DNA of 64,000 nucleotides. Origin: Janthinobacterium sp. CG3. Lineage in GTDB: Bacteria; Pseudomonadota; Gammaproteobacteria; Burkholderiales; Burkholderiaceae_D. The position numbers were made by a program, and so were the translations under genes. Shown piece by piece: positions 12,101-18,320 of this stretch. The notes below the pieces were generated by a model that did no database searches, was not told the DNA's origin, and saw nothing but the letters and a program-made list of their open reading frames with translations. The number at the start of each line of letters is the position of its first letter. Position 1 is the stretch's first letter. The stretch spans positions 785,658 to 849,657 of the forward strand of contig NZ_KB467824.1 in assembly GCF_000344615.1 (NCBI RefSeq). The letters are read 5' to 3'.

Positions 12101-15100
12101 AGCTGGGCGAGGAACCCTTCGACGCTGCCGCGTGGTGCCAGCGCCTATGGGCCGAGCTGGCGGGCGGCGGCGATGACTGCGTCGAGTACCGGGACGGCGT
12201 GCGGCATGTGCCGCAGGTAGGCTTGGCGCGTCTCGACGCCGCGCCGACGCCGCTGAAAAAAAGCGGCACTTACCTGATCACCGGCGGCGCCGGCGGCCTG
12301 GGCTACCTGCTGGCACAGCATCTGGCAGCCACGTTTGGCGCCAAGCTGATCCTCAGCGGGCGCTCGGCGCCGGACGCGCGCCTGCAAGTCCGCCTGGCGG
12401 CACTGGAGGCGCTGGGGGCGCAGGTCGTGTATGTCCAGGCGGATGTGGCCGACCTGACGCAGATGCAACAGGGCCTGGCGCATGCGAGGGCGCGTTTTGG
12501 CCGGATCGACGGCGCCATCCATGCCGCCGGGCTGGAGGGCAAGACAAGCTTGCCGGACAATACGCTGGCGCGGTTCGAACAGGTGCTGGCGCCGAAGGTG
12601 GCGGGCACGCTCGTGCTCAGCGATATCCTGCAAGACGACGCGCCGGACTTCCTGTGCTACTTCTCGTCCGCCGCGGCGATCCTGGGCGATTTCGGCTCAT
12701 GCGACTATGCCGTGGGCAACCGCTTCCAGATGGCGCACGCGGCCTGGCAGGAACGCCGTGGCGCGCCTGGCAAGACCATCGTCATCAACTGGCCTATATG
12801 GAGGGACGGCGGCATGGGCGGCGCCGACGGCGCGGCCGAGCTGTACTTGAAATCGAGCGGCCAGCGCGCGCTGGAGACGGCGGACGGCATCGCGCTGTTC
12901 GAGCGCCTGCTGGCGCAGCGGGCGTGCCAGCATTTGGTGCTGTTTGGCCGGCCGGATCGGCTGCAGCGCTTCTTTGCGCCGGCGCCGAAGGCAGCCCCGG
13001 CGACCGCGGCGACTGCGACGCCAACCCCGGCGGCGGCTGGCGCCGGGGATCGCAGCGCAACTGGCCGGCGTGGCGGCATGCGCGGCCTGACTACCTTGCA
13101 GTGCCTGGCGATTGACCTGAAACGGCTGGCGGGCGAATTGCTGCAAATCGCCAGCGAGCGTATGGGGGGGCAGCAAAATCTGGCCGATTTCGGTTTCGAC
13201 TCGGTCAGCCTGGCGCGCTATGCTGCCGCGCTGAGCGCTTATTTCGGCGTCGAGTTGCTGCCGTCGGCGTTTTTCGCCTATCCGACCCTGGACAAACTGG
13301 CCGCCCACCTGGCGCAGGAGCATGCGCCGGCGCTGGCGCTGCTGTATGCGGAATCCGACGCCACGGCGCGCGCGACGCCCGTCCGCGCGCCCGCAACGCC
13401 GGCGCGCGCGCCGGCGCCGCAAACCGTCCGGCGCCAGGGCTACCGCCCGGAACGGAAGGCGGCCGCGGACGAGCCGATTGCGGTCATCGGCATGAGCGGC
13501 CGGTTTCCGAGCGCGCGCAACGTCGACGAGCTGTGGCGCATTCTGGCCGACGGCACCGACGTATTGCGCGGCGTGCCGGACGACCGCCCGGGCGGCTGGA
13601 AGGATGGCGGCGGCCAGTCATGTGGATTCGTGCCCGGCGTGAGCGAATTCGATCCGCTCTTCTTTGAAATTTCACCCAAGGAAGCGCAGGGCATGGATCC
13701 GCGCCAGCGCCTGCTGTTGCAGGAGGCCTGGAACGCGCTGGAGGATGCCGGCTTCGGCGCGCAGCAGATGAGCAGCGGCCGGCTGGGCAGTTTTGTCGGC
13801 GTGGAAGAGGGCGACTATCAGTTGCTGGCGCAGGACGGTGCGAGTATCACCTCGAACCACAACGGCATCCTGGCGGCGCGGCTGGCGTATTTTACCAATG
13901 CCAGCGGACCGGCGATGGCTATCAATACCGCCTGTTCGTCCGGCCTGGTAGCGCTGCATCAGGCATGTCTGAGCTTGCGCGCCGGCGAGTGCGACGCGGC
14001 GCTGGCCGCGGGCGTGAGCCTGATGCTGACCGATGCCGGCCATGCGAGGATGGCGCAGGCGGGCATGCTGTCGGCCGACAATCGCTGCTATGCCTTCGAC
14101 GAGCGCGCCGACGGCATGGTGCCAGGCGAGGCGGTGGCGGTGGTCGTGCTCAAGCGCCTGTCGCAGGCGCAGGCCGACGGCGATCCGATTCATGCGGTGA
14201 TTCGCGCCAGCGGCGTCAATTATGACGGCAAGACCAATGGCATTACCGCCCCTAGCGGCGCGGCGCAGGCGGCGCTGCTGCGGTCGGTGTACGAACGCAG
14301 CGGCGTTAACCCGGAAACCATCGACTATGTCGTCACGCACGGTACCGCCACCCGCCTGGGCGACCCGGTGGAAGTGAACGCGCTGTACGACACGTTCAAG
14401 TCCTTCACGGCCAAGACCGGCTTTTGCGCGCTGACGTCGGTCAAGCCCAACCTCGGCCATACGCTGGCCGCGTCGGGGCTGGTCAGCCTGATCAGTTTGA
14501 TCCAGGCGATGCGTCATCAAACCATTCCGGCCAGCCTACACTGCGTCCAGGAGAACAACTACATCCGCTGGGACCAGAGTCCTTTCTACGTCAACAAGAT
14601 CAACAAGCCGTGGCCGGCGCGCGATCGCCTGGCGCGCATGGGCGCGGTCAGCGCGTTCGGCATGAGCGGCACCAACGCCCATGTGCTGGTGCAAAGCCAC
14701 GAGGCGGCGGCGCCGGCCGGCGCGCCAGCGGCGCCGTATCATCTGCTGGTGTTGTCGGCCAAGACGGAAAGCGCCTTGCGCGGCAGGCTGGCCGATTTGC
14801 TGGCCTACTTGCGCGACGACGCGAACGCCGACCGTACCCTGGCCGAGGTCGGGCATACCCTGCTGGAGGGGCGCCAGCATTTCATGCAGCGCTGCGCGCT
14901 GGTGGTTGCCGATCGCGGCGACGCGGCGCAGGTGCTGGAGCGCGCGCTGGCCGGCGAAAAATTGCCCCATGTCTTCGTGGGCACGGTGGCGCGCGACTTT
15001 ACGCCGCAAACCATGTTGCAGCAGTACGCGGACGAGCTGACGCGGCACGCCACGGAGATCCAGGCCCAGTCCGGTCAGTACCAGGACCGGCTGATGGCGC

Positions 15101-17100
15101 TGGCCGACTTGTATTGCCGCGGTTATGTGCTGCATTGGAATTGCCTGTTCGGTGCTACGCGGCCGCGGCGTATCAGCCTGCCCGCGTACCCGTTTGCCCG
15201 GGAGCGCTATTGGGTGGCGCCGGCGCCGCCGGCCGAGGTCGACGTGCCGCGTCCGGCCGTGCCGGACTGGAACGAGATGATGACATTCGAGGAGCTCTGG
15301 CACGAGCAGCCTTCGACGCCGTCCAGCGCCGGCCCGATCGGCACGCTGGTCTGCTTTGCGTCGCCAGCGGCGGACCGGCACGCCATCGGCGCCGCGGTGC
15401 AGGCGCTCGATCCTGAAGCGCGCGTGGTCTTTGTCGGGCGCGCGGCGCAGCGCGAAGGCGCGGCGGCCGGGCAGGAGGGCGAACACTATTGGATCGACGC
15501 CGCTGATCCGGCCAGCTACGCGCTGGCATTGGCCGCCATCCGCGACGCGCATGGCAAGATCGGCGCCATGCTGTATCTGTGGGGCTTGGAAGATGTGGAC
15601 TGCCTGCGCGACTACCGGCATATCGTCTACATTTTGCAGTCCATCGCCTCGACCAAGCTGGAGGTGGGGCGACTGCTGCTGGCCGGCTGCGAATATGAGC
15701 CGCTGGACCGCTGCTACGCCGAATCGTGGATCGGTTTCGAACGCTCCATCGGCATCGTCTTGCCGCATACCCAGGTGGCCGCCGTTTGCCTGGACCTGGC
15801 CGGCCCCGTCACGGCCATGCACGAGTGTCTGCCGCTGCTGTGGAACGAACTGCAAGCCGACAAAATGAAGAGCGTGCGCTATGAGGCGGGCCGGCGCCAT
15901 GTGTGCAAGATCGGTCCGACCGTGCTACAGCCGCAACCGAGCCTACTCAAGTCCGGCGCCACCTACCTGATCACCGGCGGCCTGGGCGGGCTTGGCTATG
16001 TCTTCGCCGAGCACTTGATCAAGACGCAGGCGGCGAATATCGTGCTGACCGGCCGCGCCCCGCTCGACGGGGAGAAGCGCGGGCGCATCGAGGCGCTGGA
16101 GCGGCTCGGCGCGAAAGTGCTGTATATCCAGGCCGACGTCTGCGATCTCGACGCGATGCGCGCCGGTGTGCAGCGTGCCCGTGACCAGTTTTCATCGATC
16201 GACGGCGTGATTCACTCGGCGGGCATTGTCAGCGTTCAAACCATCGTGCATCAGGATATGGCCGGCTTCCAGGCGGTGCTCGATCCGAAAATCGACGGCA
16301 CGCTGGTGCTGGACGAGGTGCTGCGCGATGAGCCGCTCGACTTCGTCTGCTATTTCTCGACCGTGTCCGCCATCATGGGCGACATCGGCACCTGCGACTA
16401 TGCGATCGCCAACCGCTTCCAGATGGCGTACGCCGACCATCGCAACCGCCAGTGCCAAGCGGGGCTGCGGCACGGCCGCGCCATTGTCATCAACTGGCCG
16501 TTCTGGAAGGATGGCGGCATGGGACAGGCGTATGGCGACGCGACCAAGATGTTCCTGATGCTGGGCGGCCAGCGGGCGCTGGGCAACGAGGAGGGCGTCG
16601 CCATGTTCGAGCGTTTACTGGCCCAGCCGACGGCCCAGCAAATGGTGATGGTGGGCCGCAGCGACCGGGTCTATCCTTCCCTGGGACTGGCGCATTCGGC
16701 GCCGCCGGCGGCGGCGACCATGGCGGCGCCGCGCGCGGCGACGCAGGCGGCGCCCGCCGGCCGCGGCGCGGCGCTGCTCGGCCTGGGCCTGGCGCAGTGC
16801 ATCGAGTACGACCTGAAGCAATGCGTCAACCAACTGCTCGCTTTCCCCCTTGAGCAACTGGACGTCGACCAGCATCTGGTCGAATTCGGCTTCGATTCGA
16901 TCAGCCTGGCCACCTTCGCCAAGCTGCTGAGCACGCACTATGGTGTCGATATTACGCCGATCGTGTTTTTTGGCTTCCCGTCGATCGCCAAACTGACCGG
17001 CTATTTGTTGCAGGAACAGCCGGACGCCATGCAGGCGTTTTATCGGCTGGCGGGCGCACCCGGGAAGCACGTGGCGAGCGGCCAGCCGGCAACCGCGTAG
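3157..17100 (+). CDS. trans-AT polyketide synthase: DH-ACP / KS-DH0-KR-ACP / KS-DH-KR-ACP / KS-KR-ACP
   Basis: I prefer the GTG start at 3157 because GAGG lies six bases upstream. The frame also allows 3082 (ATG) and 3145 (ATG); residue numbers here count from 3082. Domains: DH at 31-290 (HxxxGxxxxP with H42; D211); ACP at 327-397 (S359); KS at 432-870 (C604, H739, H779); a degenerate DH at 1054-1333; KR at 1523-1720; ACP at 1787-1857 (S1820); KS at 1922-2357 (C2090, H2225, H2265); intact DH at 2540-2813 (H2571, D2738); KR at 2840-3257; ACP at 3337-3413 (S3374); KS at 3465-3873 (C3618, H3753, H3793); KR at 4064-4487; ACP at 4570-4647 (S4606). Three condensing KS domains have complete Cys-His-His triads. 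None is followed by an AT; the linkers end in the usual YPFARERYW motif, so malonyl units must be loaded in trans. The last domain is an ACP; no thioesterase, reductase or condensation domain follows. The product is not identifiable from this part alone. Confidence 0.95.
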   Translation: MKSTFSMSLQRPVIQGHLVHGQHLLPGLAYIDMLYQLFREHGYDYTQLELRNLSIYQPLIVQPDETVLLVIDCVMRSDAHWSISIERQPEGPGAALRYATAEMHACAPVVFGAAPDIAAARRDAVRSIDMRDIYAQCRQRELVHLDFMQAAGVAHQTLDALLIDVALGAEAAPGASGAMFHPVLLDASAVATTGFQQAEPNLRIPLFYESFRACGLLQSACTARIPAASMHHKGELLCIDMEFYDADGRQLAHLRGCANKIIRSPGLIDPARRAPEQLAPAATAATAVAANDAPVAADAAAIAGFLQGLIGARLQRAADAIPTGSGYYELGLGSADMLELVRAINDHVGGALAPTLLFEYPNIDETAQYLSAHHAWQPVASAPRPAAAPAPQPAAAPRPGEAGLALEAVAIIGLAGRYPKARNVREFWQNLKDGLDCISEIPEDRWDHSQYFDADKSAPGKTSSKWGGFIDGVDQFDPLFFSIPPLHAEYIDPQERLFLQCAYETLEDAGHTRESLARQAGGNVGVFVGVMYEEYQLYGAQEQAHGRPVALSSNSSSIANRVSYFCNFNGPSMAINTMCSSSLTAIHLACQSLQHGECELALAGGVNLSLHPNKYLLLGQGKFVSSSGRCESFGEGGDGYVPAEGVGAVLLKPLSKAIADGDQIYGVIKGTAVNHGGKANGYTVPNPGSQADVIERAIRQAGIDARSISYVEAHGTGTSLGDPIEIAGLSRVFRRHTQDRQFCAIGSAKSNIGHCESAAGIAALTKVLLQMRHGQLAPSLHSAIPNPHIDFAASPFVVQQSLADWPRPRIDVAGALTEVPRIAGISSFGAGGSNAHLVIEEAPRAAAVADAVAGAPRAALIVLSAKDARGLREVVRLLHEALGGCCAGADLADIACTLQLGREAMAERLAVAADSHAGLAGKLKAWLDAQEDAQAIAGVHRGVVSHGQHRAEPLTPAQMEVLADAWTLRAEAAGVLDAWVGGKEVDWARLQGAAPARRISLPTYPFARERYWIPQVAAQAEKPAVSASQLHPLLHRNVSDWTGPRFSTIVPAHTAQRRIRQRQAVSGAVCLEMARAGYGLAAGDQERDSAMLRLSGVSWPHCLVQTASLLQLDLSLYQEESGEVAFEVFNGAAEGEQLLYCEGRASMVPRAAPETADLEALRSQCGNTRLSSQQCYEWLQDIGLSYAPSQRAIGAVYLGEQLMLAQLALPVEALADAAQQQLHPLLLEAALQAAASFAFGAADCRQLLLPAALRRIDILRGCTPAMWALARPGAVADAAHAGTLLDIDLLDDTGALCVRMTGLALREADADAGTVAATLLLQAQWQAHTDAAAAPPVYARHVVMLCGFDGVDGVDGLNQQRLSSELGAQCLVLPHAGAGAAGAFNQCAQAVFGQVRAMLEAAAGGAQLLQVVVPGHGEGQALAGLAGLLDSAQLENPGFIGQLISLDAVDDAARLVGQLRDNSLRPSERRIRHVGTAREVARWVPLATAPVAGHPWKAGGVYLITGGASGLGMIFARDIARQAHAPTLILTGRSALDAQRGQQLAELEAMGARVVYQRSDIADAASASALVDGVVREYGRINGILHSAGVTRDGFILRKTAQDLQAVLAPKVDGLVNLDYATRDIKLDYLVCFSSLAGAYGNAGQADYAAANAFMDAYAVYRNGLVALKRRHGHTLSVNWPLWRDGGMRLDAVTEQAMLRSTGMALLETSDGVAALYQALAAGQQQLLVLHGDLARLGRLGAAAPAPAVSAPEPQQPALTAALGQQLKKMFGSVLKLSVEKIDLDQGFEYYGVDSVLVTQLNARLEEVFGALPKTLFYECASLRALGAYLLARHRPACLQWSGVQSPGEALPAAAAPGATDLAAGAVAPRRARKALARSAGPGRVGAAAPLQRAEREAIAIIGVSGRYPQARNIDEFWANLRAGRDCISEIPAERWALDGFFDSTPGAGASYSKWGGFVDGFAEFDPLFFRISPLEALGMDPQERLFVETCWSVLEDAGYTREQLLQQYGSRVGVFAGVTKTGFELYGAQPGSQVLPRTSFASVANRVSYLLDLKGPSMPIDTMCSSSLTAIHEACEHIHRGECDMAIAGGVNLYLHPSNYTALCSQRMLSEDGQCKSFGANGNGFVPGEGVGAVLLKRLSAAEADQDHIYGVIRASSINHGGKTNGYMVPNPQVQAEVIRDALDKAGIDARSVSYIEAHGTGTALGDPIEIRGLAQAFGRDTQERQFCAIGSAKSNIGHCESAAGIAGLTKVLLQMRHGQLAPSLHARALNPNINFSATPFVVQQELADWTRPSVNIDGVLREYPRIAGVSSFGAGGANAHVVLQEYVAAARPAMDGADPVPALIVLSARSAERLQAQATQLLAALARLEEEGVAVADIAYTLQLGREAMQERLAFSVADMAELRQRLQAFLAGGGEAAGCHVGQARGGEDVAAFTADEDMGRAVHAWVAKGKHGKLLDWWVKGLAFDWRTLYGAQRPRRVSLPGYPFARERYWIAPCAPVAPVAAAPGLDAGWLHPLLQRNTSDVTGPRFSSRFSGEEFFLADHVIQGRRVMPAVAYLEMARAGLAQAGGAEHGWQLRDVSWSRPLALREGASAELHLALFPEADGTIGIEIYSEADGETVLHSAATGVPGAPAAAQYCDLAGARAACGVAELSAAQCYAMLGELGLEYGAAQRALAAVYVGEGQVLARLELPAAQAAQAHRYLLHPSLLDAALQAPIGLSLGLADAKAPLPFGLERIDILGECSTSMWALVRTSPGAQPGERVRRLDIDLCDPDGKLCVRLVGLVMQDHQAEQNEQSEPTVALAVHAPQDACEIMTFAESWQPRALATDGGADIGVLLCFASVPAHQRAVREAVRRLDPRTRVVFVSRTAEGAGADAYAVSAGERASYEAAFAAVRDTYGAVDALLYLWPLEDSACIREHSPIVHALQALASSRLGCRRVLLAAAYPDGLERCYAESWIGYARSLGAVLPQTRLGVVGQLGEEPFDAAAWCQRLWAELAGGGDDCVEYRDGVRHVPQVGLARLDAAPTPLKKSGTYLITGGAGGLGYLLAQHLAATFGAKLILSGRSAPDARLQVRLAALEALGAQVVYVQADVADLTQMQQGLAHARARFGRIDGAIHAAGLEGKTSLPDNTLARFEQVLAPKVAGTLVLSDILQDDAPDFLCYFSSAAAILGDFGSCDYAVGNRFQMAHAAWQERRGAPGKTIVINWPIWRDGGMGGADGAAELYLKSSGQRALETADGIALFERLLAQRACQHLVLFGRPDRLQRFFAPAPKAAPATAATATPTPAAAGAGDRSATGRRGGMRGLTTLQCLAIDLKRLAGELLQIASERMGGQQNLADFGFDSVSLARYAAALSAYFGVELLPSAFFAYPTLDKLAAHLAQEHAPALALLYAESDATARATPVRAPATPARAPAPQTVRRQGYRPERKAAADEPIAVIGMSGRFPSARNVDELWRILADGTDVLRGVPDDRPGGWKDGGGQSCGFVPGVSEFDPLFFEISPKEAQGMDPRQRLLLQEAWNALEDAGFGAQQMSSGRLGSFVGVEEGDYQLLAQDGASITSNHNGILAARLAYFTNASGPAMAINTACSSGLVALHQACLSLRAGECDAALAAGVSLMLTDAGHARMAQAGMLSADNRCYAFDERADGMVPGEAVAVVVLKRLSQAQADGDPIHAVIRASGVNYDGKTNGITAPSGAAQAALLRSVYERSGVNPETIDYVVTHGTATRLGDPVEVNALYDTFKSFTAKTGFCALTSVKPNLGHTLAASGLVSLISLIQAMRHQTIPASLHCVQENNYIRWDQSPFYVNKINKPWPARDRLARMGAVSAFGMSGTNAHVLVQSHEAAAPAGAPAAPYHLLVLSAKTESALRGRLADLLAYLRDDANADRTLAEVGHTLLEGRQHFMQRCALVVADRGDAAQVLERALAGEKLPHVFVGTVARDFTPQTMLQQYADELTRHATEIQAQSGQYQDRLMALADLYCRGYVLHWNCLFGATRPRRISLPAYPFARERYWVAPAPPAEVDVPRPAVPDWNEMMTFEELWHEQPSTPSSAGPIGTLVCFASPAADRHAIGAAVQALDPEARVVFVGRAAQREGAAAGQEGEHYWIDAADPASYALALAAIRDAHGKIGAMLYLWGLEDVDCLRDYRHIVYILQSIASTKLEVGRLLLAGCEYEPLDRCYAESWIGFERSIGIVLPHTQVAAVCLDLAGPVTAMHECLPLLWNELQADKMKSVRYEAGRRHVCKIGPTVLQPQPSLLKSGATYLITGGLGGLGYVFAEHLIKTQAANIVLTGRAPLDGEKRGRIEALERLGAKVLYIQADVCDLDAMRAGVQRARDQFSSIDGVIHSAGIVSVQTIVHQDMAGFQAVLDPKIDGTLVLDEVLRDEPLDFVCYFSTVSAIMGDIGTCDYAIANRFQMAYADHRNRQCQAGLRHGRAIVINWPFWKDGGMGQAYGDATKMFLMLGGQRALGNEEGVAMFERLLAQPTAQQMVMVGRSDRVYPSLGLAHSAPPAAATMAAPRAATQAAPAGRGAALLGLGLAQCIEYDLKQCVNQLLAFPLEQLDVDQHLVEFGFDSISLATFAKLLSTHYGVDITPIVFFGFPSIAKLTGYLLQEQPDAMQAFYRLAGAPGKHVASGQPATA
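6241..7080 (+). other. degenerate dehydratase domain (DH0) inside the PKS
   Basis: This segment aligns with the intact DH at about 10700-11520: both open LHPLL-RN-SD and share LEMARAG. The stretch that carries HxxxGxxxxP in the intact copy (codon 10792) is replaced here by an Arg/Gln-rich sequence about three residues shorter, with no catalytic His. The second motif reads HPLLLEAALQ, with the catalytic Asp changed to Glu (codon 6838). Both catalytic positions are altered, so the module (KS-DH0-KR-ACP) should leave a beta-hydroxyl. The reading frame is intact, so this is decay of function and not a frameshift. Confidence 0.8.
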
Positions 17101-17489
17101 GCGCGGCGCGCCCGCCGGCGGCCTTCGACGGTCGCCGGCGGGCGCCAGCTAGGCATGGACGGATCGCAGCGGCTTGCTTCGACTAGCCTGCTTGCGCCAA
17201 GCGGCGCGCACGCCGCAAACACTACAAGCGTTGGAAAGGCCATCGTCCTTGCGCACAGGCGCGCCCTGGCCTATTGCGACGCACGCTGTTCGGCGCCCCG
17301 CCGACGCTGGCCCCGGCCTAAAGCAATTTGGGACGGGACGCCTTGCGTTTAATTCATTTGTGCGTACAAAGCGGGAACATGCTGTTAAAATACAAGCAAC
17401 ATTAGACGATTGGCATGGCGGTCTTGCGCCGGCGTGGTCAGTCCTGCGCTCTCTGGTTGATATTTTCCACATTTCCTTATAGTCAGCAA
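17101..17489. other. intergenic region between the PKS and luxR-type gene
   Basis: Apart from the hairpin just after the PKS stop codon I see no convincing gene here. A short dyad TTTGT-GCGT-ACAAA lies at 17357-17370, about 120 bp upstream of the LuxR-type start. No site fitting CT-N12-AG and no well-spaced sigma-70 promoter was found by eye. The sequence turns more AT-rich after about 17330, as expected for a regulatory region. Confidence 0.5.
17108..17145 (+). terminator. hairpin after the PKS gene
   Basis: A long GC-rich inverted repeat (arms about 17108-17123 and 17130-17145, one G-T wobble, 6-base loop) starts eight bases after the PKS stop codon. No T-run follows, so it could be a transcript-stabilising hairpin or a weak terminator and not a canonical intrinsic one. 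Confidence 0.55.
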
Positions 17490-18272
17490 ATGATGAAATT
17501 GAGCGATGAAGCGATCCACCGTGAGCTGCACGCCAGCCCGCTCGACAGCTCGAAATTCCTGTCGAACGTCATGCGGCTTAACGATTGCACCACCAGCGCC
17601 GAACTACACGCCGAACTACAGCACCTGAGCCGGGTACTGGGTTTCGATTCCTTTTTATATGGTGGACGTTTTCGCGGGACCGGTAGCGCCAAGGTTGAAA
17701 AAATCGAGTCAAACTACGACGCCGACTGGCGCAGGGAATACGACAAGCTGGAATATGCGAGCATCGACCCCACCGTGGCCCATTCGCTCGTTTCGCTGGT
17801 GCCATTTATCTGGTCGGATCAGATGTATGGCAACGTCAGCCAGCAGGCTTTCCGCGAAGAGGCGCATCATTACGGTTTGCTCACCGGTGTCACCTTCCCG
17901 ATTCAAAACAAGGAGGGCGGGGTCGCCATGCTCAGCCTGGCGATGTCAAGCAAGGGCAGCGAAGCGCGCGGCCATATCCGGGAAATGCTGATGTGGGGGC
18001 CGTTGCTGGCCACCCTGGCGCACGAGGCGATGAGCAAGATCGTCAAGAACGGCCTCAAGAATGGTCGCGAGGCGGCCGGCCCCCGGCTCACCAAACGGGA
18101 AAACGACGTGCTGCAGTGGATTGCGGCCGGCAAAAGCACGTGGGAAATTTCCAGGGTACTGTGTATTTCAGAACACGGGGTGATTCATCATGTGCGCAAC
18201 CTGCTGCACAAATTCGATGTCACCAGTCGCCACCAAGCCGTGCTGAAAGCGCTGTCCAGCGGTTTGATATAA
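17490..18272 (+). CDS. LuxR-family acyl-homoserine-lactone-responsive transcriptional regulator
   Basis: The protein has about 260 residues, starting at the paired ATG codons 17490/17493; the frame is open from 17415 but that extension is not LuxR-like. The N-terminal half is an autoinducer-binding domain keeping the family's key residues: Trp and Tyr in DADWRREYD, Asp-Pro in YASIDPTV, Trp in FIWSD and Gly in GLLTGVTFPI. The C-terminal 60 residues form a GerE/LuxR helix-turn-helix beginning LTKRENDVLQWIAAGKS. With all ligand-pocket residues retained, it should bind an acyl-homoserine lactone and not be a ligand-blind orphan. The probable partner synthase is encoded about 5.7 kb away at 23964-24602. 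Its position directly after the PKS gene suggests it regulates the polyketide locus; that role is inference. Confidence 0.92.
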   Translation: MMKLSDEAIHRELHASPLDSSKFLSNVMRLNDCTTSAELHAELQHLSRVLGFDSFLYGGRFRGTGSAKVEKIESNYDADWRREYDKLEYASIDPTVAHSLVSLVPFIWSDQMYGNVSQQAFREEAHHYGLLTGVTFPIQNKEGGVAMLSLAMSSKGSEARGHIREMLMWGPLLATLAHEAMSKIVKNGLKNGREAAGPRLTKRENDVLQWIAAGKSTWEISRVLCISEHGVIHHVRNLLHKFDVTSRHQAVLKALSSGLI

Positions 18273-18290
18273 GCTTGGGTCGGGTCGGGC

Positions 18291-18319
18291 CGGGCGGCGG
18301 CGGGTGCGGCCGCCGCCCG
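18291..18319. terminator. bidirectional hairpin between convergent genes
   Basis: Perfect 11-bp arms (18291-18301 and 18309-18319, core GGGCGGCGGC / GCCGCCGCCC) with a 7-base loop fill the gap between the luxR-type stop and the convergent SNF2-type stop. The location favours a shared terminator, although no clear T tract flanks it. Confidence 0.6.
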
Positions 18320-18320
18320 T

